Below are positions 1-9,697 of a DNA stretch of 64,000 nucleotides, piece by piece. Position 1 is the stretch's first letter. Each line of letters opens with the position of its first letter. The position numbers and the translations under genes are program-made. Source of the DNA: Advenella kashmirensis WT001 (lineage in GTDB: Bacteria > Pseudomonadota > Gammaproteobacteria > Burkholderiales > Burkholderiaceae_B). A model generated the notes under the pieces. That model was not told the origin of the DNA. It ran no database searches and was given only the letters and a program-made list of their open reading frames with translations. The DNA lies in contig NC_017964.1 of NCBI RefSeq assembly GCF_000219915.2, positions 186,001 to 250,000 on the forward strand, read 5' to 3'.

Positions 1-1067
1 GTACTCAGAGCGCTGGGATTGCAGACGGATCTGGACCGGATCGGATTTTTGCCCAAGGCCATGGTGGTCGCAATTGGGATGATGCACGTGAGCTGTTCCG
101 TACCCCTTTACAGCAAATGTGCCGTGAAAATTTCGGGGCTGATTTCCATCATGTACATCGTGCGGACTTGCATGCCATTTTGTGCAAGGATATTGCCGCG
201 GATCATGTCAGATTCAATACCGTCTGCACCGGAGTAACACAGGATGCGCAGTCTGCCACGGCGCACTTTGATGATGGCTCAACTTTCCAGGCTGACATTA
301 TCGTGGGAGCCGACGGTATCCATTCGGCGGTGCGCGACTCTCTTTGGGGAGCGGATCAGGCCAGTTTTACCGGTCATATGTGCTGGCGTGCCCTGGTGCC
401 GGTAGAGCAGCACCCATTGCCTTTTGTGAGCCCGGATGCGTCGTTCTGGTTTGGTCCCAAGGCCCATATCGTTACCTACTACGTCAAGGGCGGGGCGGCC
501 GTCAATATTGTCGCGGTCAATGAAAGTGCAGACTGGGTTGCAGAGTCGTGGACCGAACCGAGCACCCGTGAAGAACTAATGGCCGCCTATGACGGTTGGC
601 ATCAGAACATTATCGATCTGCTGCAACGTACCGATCCAGATCAGACCTTCAAATGGGGACTCTTTGACAGGGATCCGATGAAGCAATGGGCAAAAGGCCG
701 CGCAACGCTGCTCGGAGATGCGGCACACCCCATGCTGCCCTTTCTATCACAGGGTGCGGCCATGGCGCTGGAGGATGCCTTCGTGCTGGCAGAGATGATT
801 GCTCATTTTCCAGCAGACCACGAAGCGGCTCTCAAGTGCTATGAGGCAGAGCGGCTTGCGCGTACCGCCCGCGTCCAACTGGAGGCGCGCGAACGCGGCC
901 GTACTTACCATCTGTCCACGCCCGAAGAGCAGCGGGCACGCGACGAGGCGCTCAGAAAGCAACAGGCTGAAAACCCCAACGCTGTTGGCATCAAGGCCGA
1001 ATGGGTCTATGAATACGACGCGACCCGTTGCAAAGAGCGCATCGGCACGATGGAAACGGTCGAATAA
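1..1067 (+). pseudogene. nicC: 6-hydroxynicotinate 3-monooxygenase (NicC-like), 5' end cut off and frameshifted
   Basis: FAD-dependent aromatic hydroxylase of the PHBH/salicylate hydroxylase class. NicC converts 6-hydroxynicotinate to 2,5-dihydroxypyridine with NADH and O2. Visible motifs are the NADH/FAD segment DIIVGADGIHSAVR and the FAD ribityl-binding segment LLGDAAHPM; the C-terminal EWVYEYD resembles the WVYGYD end of Pseudomonas putida NicC. The FAD-binding N-terminus lies outside the window. The first 60 bases are read in frame 1 (ending FLPKA) and the rest in frame 3 (starting HGGRNWDDARELF). Adding one C to the GGCC run at about position 60 joins them. It heads nicD, nicX and nicF on the same strand, which is the main reason for preferring NicC over a generic salicylate hydroxylase. 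Confidence 0.75.
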
Positions 1068-1189
1068 ACCAGTGGCGACCAGTTTAAATGCGCCGTGACA
1101 GGAGTGGATAGATTCGGGAAGTAGCTACCAACGGCGCTGTCGACGCTGGCCGCCCTTTTTGGTGGCGAAAATATCAGGAAACAAATTCG

Positions 1190-2005
1190 ATGACAAATAC
1201 ATATCTTTATGGCGCACACGTTTGGGCCAATAACATACGTCAGCACTATCTGCGGTTTGGCGGACAGACTGATGGCCGGGCTGAACGTGATCCGGTAATC
1301 GTGATACCGGGTATTACCAGCCCGGTTGAAACCTGGCGCTTTGTTGCAGAGCGCCTGGGGCGCCATTTCGACACTTACGTGCTGGACGCAAGAGGCAGGG
1401 GGCTGAGCCAGGCCAATGATGAGCTCGATTACAGCCTTGATGCAATGGCTGCCGACGTTATTGCCTTTGCGCAGGCGCTGAGTCTGCCTGCGTACTCGAT
1501 CGTCGGGCATTCTATGGGTGGACGTATTGGCATACGCGTGGCGGGACAGCGGCCCGCAGGACTGATGCGCCTGGTGGCCGTGGACCCGTGCCTTGGCCGT
1601 TACCCGGCCAATCTAGCCTGGTATGTGGATTCGATCAGGCAGGCCCAGCGGGGAATGAGCGTTGAACAGATGCGCCAGTACTGCCCGACCTGGACCGAAG
1701 AGCAACTGAGGCTACGCGCACAATGGCTGCACACCTGCAACGAGCGGGCAATCACGACAAGCTTTCATGCATTCCAGACGGATGACATTCATGCCGATGT
1801 GGCTCGGATCAATGTCCCGGTTCTGCTGATGGCCGCCGAACGAGGCGACGTTATTCGTGATACCGAAGTTGAACAATTACGGCAGCTCTTGCCGTCTATG
1901 CAGTACCTGCGGGTCAAAGACGCAGGTCATATGATTCCTTGGGATAACGAAGCCGGGTTTTATCGGGCTTTCGGAGATTTCCTGGGTCATCCTCTGGACC
2001 ATTGA
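1190..2005 (+). CDS. nicD: N-formylmaleamate deformylase NicD
   Basis: Alpha/beta hydrolase of 271 residues. NicD splits N-formylmaleamate into maleamate and formate in aerobic nicotinate degradation. The nucleophile elbow GHSMGG places Ser108, the acid is probably Asp132 (VAVDP), and His247 sits in DAGHMIPW; spacing and flanking sequence fit P. putida NicD. The segments NIRQHYLRFGG, PGITSP and the C-terminal AFGDFLGHPL are also typical. AGGAAAC lies ahead of the ATG. The gene is 122 bp after nicC and 33 bp before nicX, as expected for one operon. Confidence 0.88.
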   Translation: MTNTYLYGAHVWANNIRQHYLRFGGQTDGRAERDPVIVIPGITSPVETWRFVAERLGRHFDTYVLDARGRGLSQANDELDYSLDAMAADVIAFAQALSLPAYSIVGHSMGGRIGIRVAGQRPAGLMRLVAVDPCLGRYPANLAWYVDSIRQAQRGMSVEQMRQYCPTWTEEQLRLRAQWLHTCNERAITTSFHAFQTDDIHADVARINVPVLLMAAERGDVIRDTEVEQLRQLLPSMQYLRVKDAGHMIPWDNEAGFYRAFGDFLGHPLDH

Positions 2006-2038
2006 TTGTGATTTTATAAGGCAGAACAGGGAGATACT

Positions 2039-3097
2039 ATGGCTGTGCGCGATACAGATCTGATTCAGGCGTGGATTAATGTACTGAACTTGTCAAAACT
2101 GAAAAAGGGGGATGCGGTTACGGTGCTGACCAGTGATCACACTCATGCGCAAACACTGCGCTGCGCCATGACGGCAGCGACCATGCTGGGTGCGATTGTC
2201 AGTCGCCTGGATTTGCCACCGGTAAACGCAGAAAAATCGTTAAGCCGCGATCCGCTGGCCTATCTTGGCACGACGCCGCTGACCGGCAACAAGCCGGCGA
2301 TTGCCGCCTTGAAGGCGAGTGACCTGGTTCTGGACTTGATGACGCTGCTGTTTTCACCGGAACAGCATGACATTTTGCAAGGCGGCGGCAAAATCCTGCT
2401 GGCAGTGGAACCGCCGGAGGTCCTCTTGCGAATGCAGCCGACCCAGGAAGACTATGTACGAACCCAGGCCGCTGCGGCATTACTGAAAGAGGCAAGACAA
2501 ATGCGAGTGACATCGGCAGCAGGAACCGATTTGCGCTGTCCGCTGGGCCAGTATCCCTGCGTATCTGAATATGGCTTTGTTGATGAACCGGGGCGCTGGG
2601 ATCATTGGCCTAGCGGCTTTACCTTTACCTGGCCGAATGAGGGAGAAACCCAAGGTACCATCGTGCTGTCAAAAGGCGATATTCTGCTGCCAATGAAGTC
2701 ATACGTTGGCGAGACAATGACGCTGACTGTGAAAAACGGCTTTGTCACAGATATAAGCGGCGGGGTTGAGGCGCAAATGCTATCGGAATACATAGAATCG
2801 TTTGCCGATCCTGAGGCTTACGCCATTTCCCACATTGGGTGGGGCCTGCAAAAGCGGGCCTACTGGTCTACATTGGGTTTGTACGACAGAGAGGCGACCA
2901 TAGGCATGGATGCGCGTGCAGTAAGCGGCAATTTTCTGTTTTCGCTGGGGCCGAACAACGAGGCAGGCGGCAGCCGAACGACAGCGTGCCATATCGATGT
3001 GCCGATGAGGCGATGCAATGTTTATCTGGATGATCTGCAGGTGGTTGCTGACGGCAGGGTAGTCGAGTCTGCGTTAACGCAGCCGGAGCGTGCGTAA
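2039..3097 (+). CDS. nicX: 2,5-dihydroxypyridine 5,6-dioxygenase NicX
   Basis: Non-haem Fe(II) ring-cleavage dioxygenase of 352 residues that opens 2,5-dihydroxypyridine to N-formylmaleamate. The expected metal ligands fall exactly at the known family positions: His265 in SHIGWG, and His318 and Asp320 in ACHIDVPM. Length matches characterised NicX (about 350). GGGAGATACT precedes the ATG. The stop overlaps the nicF start by one base (TAATG), implying translational coupling. Substrate comes from NicC upstream and product goes to NicD. Confidence 0.93.
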   Translation: MAVRDTDLIQAWINVLNLSKLKKGDAVTVLTSDHTHAQTLRCAMTAATMLGAIVSRLDLPPVNAEKSLSRDPLAYLGTTPLTGNKPAIAALKASDLVLDLMTLLFSPEQHDILQGGGKILLAVEPPEVLLRMQPTQEDYVRTQAAAALLKEARQMRVTSAAGTDLRCPLGQYPCVSEYGFVDEPGRWDHWPSGFTFTWPNEGETQGTIVLSKGDILLPMKSYVGETMTLTVKNGFVTDISGGVEAQMLSEYIESFADPEAYAISHIGWGLQKRAYWSTLGLYDREATIGMDARAVSGNFLFSLGPNNEAGGSRTTACHIDVPMRRCNVYLDDLQVVADGRVVESALTQPERA

Positions 3098-3732
3098 TGA
3101 GCGAGGAAAGCCAAGTATTCAAGCGCCAGGGATTCGGTACAGATGTGGACCTGGCACCGCCCTTCGGCCTGCTGATCGTCGATTTTGTCAATGGATTTGC
3201 CGACCCCGCAATTTTTGGCGGCGGTAATATCGCAAGTGCAATTGCTTCAACACAGCCATTATTGCAACACGCAAGACACAGCGGCTGGCCTGTGGCCCAT
3301 AGCCGGATTGTGTTTGCGGACGATGGCGCAGATCACAATGTGTTCAGCCGTAAAGTGCCAGGGATGCTAACGCTCCGGGAAAACTGTCATGCGAGTGCGA
3401 TTGTGCCCGAGCTGGCGCCCATAGCCGGTGAGCTGGTTGTACGCAAGACGGTTCCATCGGCGTTTTTCGGGACGATGCTGGCGGCCTGGCTTACACAGCA
3501 CGGCGTGAGTACGCTGCTGGTGGCCGGTTGCGTGACTAGCGGTTGCGTACGTGCCAGTGTTGTGGATGCAATGTCGCTGGGTTTTACACCACTTGTGCTA
3601 ACCGATTGCGTGGGCGATCGCGCTATTGGGCCGCACGATGCCAGTTTATTTGACATGCAGCAGAAATACGCAATGGTAATGAACAGTCAGGCGGCCCTCG
3701 CACTTTGCAGCCAGGCGGTGTCTGGCAATTGA
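3097..3732 (+). CDS. nicF: maleamate amidohydrolase NicF
   Basis: Isochorismatase-fold cysteine hydrolase of 211 residues that deamidates maleamate to maleate and ammonia. The catalytic triad is visible at Asp29 (LLIVDFVNGF), Lys117 (VVRKTVPSAF) and Cys150 (VTSGCVRAS), the positions known for NicF. It overlaps nicX by one base. The next enzyme, maleate isomerase NicE, does not follow; a TetR gene on the opposite strand does. NicE may lie before position 1 or elsewhere. Confidence 0.9.
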   Translation: MSEESQVFKRQGFGTDVDLAPPFGLLIVDFVNGFADPAIFGGGNIASAIASTQPLLQHARHSGWPVAHSRIVFADDGADHNVFSRKVPGMLTLRENCHASAIVPELAPIAGELVVRKTVPSAFFGTMLAAWLTQHGVSTLLVAGCVTSGCVRASVVDAMSLGFTPLVLTDCVGDRAIGPHDASLFDMQQKYAMVMNSQAALALCSQAVSGN

Positions 3733-3744
3733 TCTCAGGCGGTC

Positions 3745-3779
3745 TGAGGGCGGCGTCCGGTCTGTCACGCCGGCCCTCA
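3745..3779. terminator. hairpin between convergent nicF and tetR
   Basis: TGAGGGC-GGCG and CGCCGGCCCTCA form an 11-bp stem with one bulged C in the short gap between two convergent genes. There is no T tract, so it is at best a weak or bidirectional terminator. Confidence 0.4.
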
Positions 3780-3790
3780 TCGCTGACTGT

Positions 3791-4483
3791 TTATGCCGCC
3801 TGCAATCCGCCGACCATGAACCGGGTTACCTGGTCGATCAACTCGTCCGTATCATTGACATCGTACAGTCCTTTGGGCGCCATTTCTTCCATCCTGTGTG
3901 TGTCTGAAAACGCATATAGATAGGTGCCGATCATGAAGGTCACTCGCCAGCAGGCATCCAGTTCACTCAGTTGGGGCAACGCTTTTCTCAGCACGGCAAC
4001 GTAGCGCTGGGTTGAACCACCGTAGGCCTCGGAACGAAGTGAATAGGAAATTTCTGAGGGTTCGGTATGAAGCCTGGCCTGCAATCGAAGGAACGCGCGC
4101 CCCTGGAAGGTACCTCGCAACGACAATACCGGCTCCAGAAATGTTCTTACAATATCCTTAACCTGAGGGGTCTTCTGCTGTTCCAGCGCTTCAAGGCGCT
4201 CCAGGCGTTCCCGGGAAACCAATTCGCTTCTGCGCAAAAACACAGCTTGAAACAGCCCGAATTTTGAGCCGAAATAATAGCTGATCAGTGCCTGAGTCAC
4301 ATTTGCCTGATCGGCAATTTCCCGCAATGCCGTTCCCGCATAACCCTTGTCGGAAAAGATCACTTCGGCGGCATCCAGAATTTCGTCCCGCACAACGCTC
4401 GCCCCTTCGGGACGACCTGGGCCGTTGATTTTTCGGGCCCGTCGCACGGAGGTTTTTTTTGCAAGCTGCTCTGTTTTTTTCAT
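3791..4483 (-). CDS. TetR-family transcriptional regulator
   Basis: A 230-residue TetR-type repressor. After a basic N-terminal tail of about 28 residues comes the helix-turn-helix: DEILDAAEVIFSDKGYAG, then IADQANVTQALISYYFGSK (roughly 32-78). The remainder is a helical ligand-binding domain with no recognised ligand. It converges on nicF and diverges from the SDR gene at 4851. P. putida nic genes use NicR (MarR family), so this TetR could control the nic cluster, the SDR gene or itself. A near-palindrome abuts its start codon. Confidence 0.85.
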   Translation of the reverse strand: MKKTEQLAKKTSVRRARKINGPGRPEGASVVRDEILDAAEVIFSDKGYAGTALREIADQANVTQALISYYFGSKFGLFQAVFLRRSELVSRERLERLEALEQQKTPQVKDIVRTFLEPVLSLRGTFQGRAFLRLQARLHTEPSEISYSLRSEAYGGSTQRYVAVLRKALPQLSELDACWRVTFMIGTYLYAFSDTHRMEEMAPKGLYDVNDTDELIDQVTRFMVGGLQAA

Positions 4484-4499
4484 AATTGATCGATTAATT
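4484..4499. promoter_or_regulatory. near-palindrome at tetR start, possible autoregulatory operator
   Basis: AATTGATCGATTAATT is symmetrical at 14 of 16 positions and directly abuts the TetR initiation codon. TetR repressors often bind such palindromes at their own promoters. AT-rich palindromes also arise by chance. Confidence 0.3.
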
Positions 4500-4850
4500 A
4501 AATATTGGTTCGTACCTGTTCGTTCCCAATCGGCTCGCCAGCGAGCTCATGCACCATAAAATATCATAAATTGATCGGCTGTGAATACAAATCATCCATG
4601 TGCACCAGTGATGTGCGCATACGGTTGCGTTGTCACGACAGCCGGCGGGCATTAATGCCGGCCAAAAAACAAATTGTTGATGGTTGCTGGGAGCCAAATC
4701 GTTTCATCTTCACTGTCAGTTTGACCATGGCAGTATCAACCGCATATTTCGTTTATGATTTCCCTTGGTCTGCACATCTGTCGCTTTTGCCCTGTGCAGA
4801 ACGAAAAACGTAAACGGTATGCATCGCATTAGCATGAAAAGGAAGCAGGT
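4500..4850. other. divergent intergenic region
   Basis: About 350 bases without a convincing gene, presumably holding promoters for the TetR gene (leftwards) and SDR gene (rightwards). A dyad is formed by GCCGGC at 4641-4646 and 4657-4662 around the palindrome GGCATTAATGCC (4648-4659). AAGGAAGCAGGT just before 4851 is the SDR ribosome binding site. Confidence 0.4.
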
Positions 4851-5672
4851 ATGAATCTGGAAATAGCGGGCAAGTGGGCCCTGGTATGTGGCGCCAGCAA
4901 AGGGCTGGGTTTTGGATGCGCCAAGGCGCTGGTTGATAACGGCGTTAATGTGGTGATTAATGCAAGGCGCCCCGAGGTGCTGCAAGCTGCAGCAAGCGAA
5001 TTGGCTGCTGTATCCGAAGCCGCGGCAAAACGCGATGGGTTTGTCGCCGCAAAAGTCATTTCCATTGCCTGTGATATCACAACTGTTCAAGGGCGCGAGG
5101 CGGTCTTCAGTGCCGCAGGCGGTCCTGGCAAGGATTTTGATATTGTGGTGACCAATGCGGGTGGGCCTCCTCCGGGCGACTTCCGAGAATGGGAGCGCGA
5201 TGCCTGGATAAAGGCGATTGACGCCAATATGCTGACACCGATCGAACTGATCAGGCTACCGTTGATGGCATGGCATCACGTGGCTTCGGGCGCATCGTTA
5301 ATATCACGTCAAGCGCAGTGAAGGCGCCTATCGATATTCTTGGGCTGTCCAATGGAGCGCGTTCAGGCCTGACGGGATTTGTTGCCGGTGTAGCGCGCTC
5401 GAGCATCGCGGAAAAGGGCGTGACCATCAACAACATTCTGCCTGGAAAATTTGCCACCGATCGTCTGGAGGGCAATATCAAAGTGACGGCCGCCAAATCA
5501 GGCAAGGACGAGGACACGATCAGACAGGCTCAGCAGGCGGTTGTGCCTGCCAAGCGGTTTGGCCATCCTGACGAATTCGGCGCTGTGCGCCTTTCTGTGC
5601 AGTCAGCAGGCCGGTTATATCACGGGCCAGAACATGTTGATTGATGGCGGTATGTACAGCGGCACGTTCTGA
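4851..5672 (+). pseudogene. SDR-family oxidoreductase, two frameshifts
   Basis: Classical short-chain dehydrogenase/reductase of about 273 residues when repaired. The cofactor motif is CGASKGLGFG, the structural motif is VVTNAGG, and the catalytic region reads ITSSAVKAP. The usual active-site YxxxK is not obvious: the sequence there is LGLSNGARSGL, so the tyrosine appears to be replaced by serine or asparagine as in some atypical SDRs. Frame 1 ends near 5260; one G added to AGGCT resumes the reading at VDGMASRGFG. A second shift near 5585 is needed to reach the C-terminus AGYITGQNMLIDGGMYSGTF. Substrate unknown. Confidence 0.7.
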
Positions 5673-5799
5673 TCCAGCTTGTGCAGGGCTCCGGGCTCTG
5701 CGGTAAATCACATTATGCGATGGGCAGGGATCATATCAGTCTCAATCCATCAGCAGCCTGACTGGCGCAGCAGTACCTATGGCACGATAAATTGCCGGC

Positions 5800-6992
5800 T
5801 TAATATTTCAACTGGAATTGTCGTAGCTGGTCCATGTCGGGTGTGATACCAATTCCGGGTTCATCAGAAAGCGTTACCCGGCCTTCGTCCGGCGTCAGAT
5901 AAGGCCCGGCAATCAGGTCCCGCAGCGGATTCGGGTTGGAGTCCACTTCGACATAACCCGGTCCGCCAACAGCGGCTTTCAGGTGCATGGAGGCCACCAG
6001 GCCAATGCCGCCGCCCAGCCAGTGTGGACAGAACAGACGCTGGTGGGCGACGGCATAATGGCCGACCGGCACGCAGCCACTGAAGCCGCCCCATTTGCCC
6101 AGATCGGGCTGGATCACGCCGAAAGCGCCTGCATCAACGATGTCGCGGAAATTGGCTCTCCCCGGATGTTCTCGCCGCCGGCAAGGGTAATGTCGCTGGC
6201 TGCGGCCAGTTGCTGCCAGGCGCCCAGCGGTGAATCGGCCGTCATCGGCTCTTCCAGCCAGTCGGGCGCAAAGGGCGCAAGAAGCCTGGCCATGTGCTGC
6301 GCTTCGTCCGCAGACCAGGCCTGGTTCGCATCTACCATCAAAGGCGTGTCCGGTCCCAGCAGTTCACGCAGGCTGCGCAGGTTGCCGATATCGCGTTCGC
6401 GACCGAATCCCACTTTCAGCTTGAAGGCGCGATAGCCTTCACGCTGTTTGGCCATGGCCAGTTTTTCAGGGTTGCTGGGGCTGATGCCTGAAGCGTAAAC
6501 GGCAATCTCTGATGTGCCGCCCAATAGCTGCCATAACGGTTTGCCCACCTGCCTTGCCGCCAGATCCCACAGGGCAATGTCCGCGCCGGCGATGGCCTGT
6601 GCCAGCGTGCCTGGCTCGCCGCTCTGTATCCCCAGCACATGCAGGCGCTGGTGCAGGGTTTCAAATGCCTGTCTGGGGTTGTCCCAGGTGCGCTCGAGCA
6701 ATATCGGCGCAATACATGATTGCAGGATGCGGGCGCGGTGCTCGGCGCCAACGCTGGGGAAATTGCACCATATTTCGCCCCAGCCGACCAGTCCCTCTTG
6801 GCTTTGCACTCGAACCAGCACTGCTGGCCGGTCGTACATGATCCCGAAAGAGGTCTGCACCGGCTCGCTGACAGGCGCGCGAAAAACCAGCGCCTCCACG
6901 TGTGCCAGTTTGATCGGCTGCAATTGCAGATCGGCATTCCTGCTGTTGCCCCGCGTGCTGCAACCAGCGCTTTGGCTATCGGTGTCCTGCAT
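5800..6992 (-). pseudogene. mandelate racemase/muconate lactonizing enzyme family protein, frameshifted
   Basis: Enolase-superfamily enzyme of about 397 residues. An N-terminal capping domain precedes the barrel with the base motif FKLKVG (KxK), metal ligands in VDANQAW, LEEP and GGEN, and further on VIQPDLGKWGG. Such enzymes abstract a proton alpha to a carboxylate, acting as racemases, dehydratases or cycloisomerases on sugar acids. The frame breaks at about 6157; one added G (GAG[G]CC) restores ENIRGEANFRDIVDAGAFG. It is the last gene of a GntR/ABC/GMC operon, 38 bp after the GMC gene, so substrate is probably an imported hydroxy or sugar acid. Confidence 0.8.
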
Positions 6993-7030
6993 GATTATCC
7001 TTTATTGCGATTGATTTTTGTGCACGTGCG

Positions 7031-8665
7031 CTAGCCTTTTGCGTTCAGAATCAGATCTGCGCCTTTTTCGCCGATCATGATCGAAGCCGCATTGGTATTG
7101 GCCGAAATCATGTCGGGCATGACAGATGCATCAATAACGCGCAGATGCTGCACACCCTGGACCTTGAGCATGGGGTCGACCACTGCACGTGGGTCCGAGC
7201 CCATGCGGCAGGTGCCAACGGCATGAAACACCGTGCCGCCGCATTCGCGTGCAAATGCAATCATGCCTTCGCGCGATTGGTGATCGCTGCCAGGCAGCAC
7301 TTCGGTATCGATCAGATCGCGAAAGGCCGGCTGGCTATAGATGTCCCGCAGCATTTGCAGCCCTGCGGCCAGCGTCTGGCGATCAATCTCTTCACTCAGA
7401 TAACGGGTTTCAATAGCGGGCGGGGCCAATGGATCGGTGCTGCGGATTTGCAGCCTGCCTCGTGATGCCGGTCGGCACTGCGAGGCAGAGGCGGTAAAGC
7501 CGGGGTAAGAATGCAACGGAGTGCCGGGTTTGTCTACCGATAAGGGCATCACGTTAAACTGCATATCTGATCGACCGTCGGTCGCGTATTCTGTTTTTGC
7601 GAATCCGCCGACCTGTCCCGCCCCTACGGTAAGCGGGCCGGTGTGCCTGAATGCCCACTGCAGGCCCATGGCAGCCAGCTTCAGCGGATTGCGAACGTCA
7701 TTATTGAGCGACATTTTCTTTTTCAGGCGAACAATCGTGCGCGCCTGGTAGTGGTCTTTCAGGTTTTCGCCCACTTCAGGCGCATCAAAGACCACTGCAA
7801 TACCATGCGTTTCCAGCAGCGCTTTTGGCCCGATCCCCGACAGTTGCAATATTTGCGGAGATTGCACGGCACCGGCAGACAGAATGACTTCGGCATCCGC
7901 CTGTGCCTGATGGACGGTTCCGTTTTGCAGCCATTGCACACCGGTAGCGGTTGTGCCGTTGAACAGGATACGGGTCACATGCGCTTGGGTCAGCACGGTA
8001 AGGTTGGCACGGGCCTGCACCGGTCGCAGAAACGCGGTAGCCGCGCTGGAGCGCCAACCGTTTTTCATGCTCAACTGATAGGCGCCCACGCCGAATTCGG
8101 TGGCGCCATTGAAGTCGGGATTGAAGGGCAGCCCGAACTCCTGCCCGGCAGCCAGCCACGCCTGACAATACGGATGGTCATTTTTCAGATCGGATACACC
8201 CAATTCGCCATGGCCCCCGTGATATTGACTTTCCCCATGTTCGTAGCCCTCGGAGCGTTTGAAGAAGGGTAATACCGATTGATAATCCCAGCCCGTGGCA
8301 CCCTTGGCGGCCCAGTCATCATAGTCCTGATGCTGGCCTCGAATATACAGCAGGCCGTTGATAGAGCTGGATCCGCCCAGCACCCGGCCGCGCGGCCAGA
8401 TGATGTTTCTGCCCGCCGTGCCTTCACACGGCTCGGTATCGAACTGGCGGGAAAAACGGGTGTCGTAAATGGTTTTGAAATAGCCGACCGGCAGGTGCAG
8501 CCAGAAATTTTTGTTTGGCTTACCCGCTTCGAGCAACAGTACGCGAGCGGCTGGATTGGCTGACAGGCGATTGGCCAGCACGCAGCCGGCCGAACCGGCT
8601 CCCACGATAATATAATCGTAGGCACCCGAATGCTGCATCGGCCGTTGTTCACTCATTTGGTTCAT
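7031..8665 (-). CDS. GMC-family FAD oxidoreductase (choline dehydrogenase-like)
   Basis: 544-residue glucose-methanol-choline oxidoreductase. The FAD dinucleotide motif YIIVGAGSAGCVLANRL begins at residue 18, the GMC signature WPRGRVLGGSSSINGLLYIRG lies near residue 90 (the longest conserved block), and the catalytic His and Asn regions are FHAVGTCRMG and SANTNAASIMIGEKGADLI near the end. It should oxidise an alcohol on the imported substrate, passing electrons to a quinone or O2. Its start overlaps the stop of the binding-protein gene by four bases (ATGA), indicating coupling. Specificity cannot be read from sequence. Confidence 0.88.
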   Translation of the reverse strand: MNQMSEQRPMQHSGAYDYIIVGAGSAGCVLANRLSANPAARVLLLEAGKPNKNFWLHLPVGYFKTIYDTRFSRQFDTEPCEGTAGRNIIWPRGRVLGGSSSINGLLYIRGQHQDYDDWAAKGATGWDYQSVLPFFKRSEGYEHGESQYHGGHGELGVSDLKNDHPYCQAWLAAGQEFGLPFNPDFNGATEFGVGAYQLSMKNGWRSSAATAFLRPVQARANLTVLTQAHVTRILFNGTTATGVQWLQNGTVHQAQADAEVILSAGAVQSPQILQLSGIGPKALLETHGIAVVFDAPEVGENLKDHYQARTIVRLKKKMSLNNDVRNPLKLAAMGLQWAFRHTGPLTVGAGQVGGFAKTEYATDGRSDMQFNVMPLSVDKPGTPLHSYPGFTASASQCRPASRGRLQIRSTDPLAPPAIETRYLSEEIDRQTLAAGLQMLRDIYSQPAFRDLIDTEVLPGSDHQSREGMIAFARECGGTVFHAVGTCRMGSDPRAVVDPMLKVQGVQHLRVIDASVMPDMISANTNAASIMIGEKGADLILNAKG

Positions 8666-9660
8666 GCTTTAATCACGTTCAGATAAAGTTTGGGATCAAA
8701 GTACTGGGCCGCCGGTGTGGCATTTGGAATGCTGGCAAAATCAATAAAGAAATCGCTGACGCGCTGCAGCCATTTGGTGACCGAACCGTCTGCATACAGC
8801 TTGGCCCACTCGGCCGAGGTGAACATTTTCTGAGCCGCATACTGCTCCTTGATATCTGCCAGGGGTACCTGGGGATAATGCTTTGCCTGAATGGCTGCCA
8901 GCGCCTTGTCGGTATTGGCAATCAGATAGTCATTGGCTTCGGCCCAGCCGCGGATAATTTTTTCCAGTACGTCCTTGTTTTTTTCGTAATAATCATTGCG
9001 CGCTGCCCAGCCGCCCATGATGGCCGCTTCGGGGTAAAACTTGGAGGCATCCACCAGCATTTTTGCGCCTGGCACTTTGTTACGTATGGGAATGTTGAAC
9101 GGCACCCACAAGGCAATGGCCGGCACCGCTTTGGAAATGAACGCAGTCACAGCATCCTGCATGCGCTGGTTGATGATTTTCACATCCTTCTTGGGGTCCA
9201 GTCCGTTTTTGCGCAAGGCATTATCCAGGAACACATGGGCGGTGGTGCCCGTGGTGGTGGATATCTGCTTGCCTTTCAGATCAGCGATCGAGTTGACTCC
9301 CATATCGGGGTGCACCCACAACTGCGCCGTAGCGAACTCCACGTCGTTCATCAAAAATACTTTGCCTTGTCCGCGAGCAGGGAAATTGGACATGACGGCG
9401 CCGGTGCTCAGTACGTCAATACTGCCGCCGCTCATGGCCTGAAACAGTTCCAGGCCGGTCTGAAATTGAATGAATTCCATCTGCAGCCCGTTCTTTTTCC
9501 AGATCCCCATGTCCTCGGCCAGCCAAATCTGGCCATCTACGGCCAAAGTATGCAGATAGCCCACTTTGACTTTGGTGCTGCTCTGGGCGAAAACGGGTGA
9601 CGCATGTAACGCAACGGCTGCCGTACCGGCCGCCATCTTGATAAAAGTTCTACGTTTCAT
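8662..9660 (-). CDS. ABC transporter substrate-binding protein, NitT/TauT (NMT1/THI5-like) family
   Basis: Periplasmic binding protein of 332 residues. The start at 9660 is chosen because AGGAGAT lies just upstream and a signal peptide begins there: KRRTFIKMAAG followed by a hydrophobic stretch and ASPVFAQ. The twin arginines could allow Tat export. The body shows VKVGYLHTLAVDGQIWLAED and ADLKGKQISTTTGTTAH, typical of sulfonate/nitrate/pyrimidine-precursor binding proteins. It lies between the ATPase gene (37 bp upstream) and the GMC gene (4-bp overlap). Confidence 0.88.
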   Translation of the reverse strand: MKRRTFIKMAAGTAAVALHASPVFAQSSTKVKVGYLHTLAVDGQIWLAEDMGIWKKNGLQMEFIQFQTGLELFQAMSGGSIDVLSTGAVMSNFPARGQGKVFLMNDVEFATAQLWVHPDMGVNSIADLKGKQISTTTGTTAHVFLDNALRKNGLDPKKDVKIINQRMQDAVTAFISKAVPAIALWVPFNIPIRNKVPGAKMLVDASKFYPEAAIMGGWAARNDYYEKNKDVLEKIIRGWAEANDYLIANTDKALAAIQAKHYPQVPLADIKEQYAAQKMFTSAEWAKLYADGSVTKWLQRVSDFFIDFASIPNATPAAQYFDPKLYLNVIKA

Positions 9661-9697
9661 AGCAACGATCTCCTTTGGTATTTGACAGCCAGTGCGT

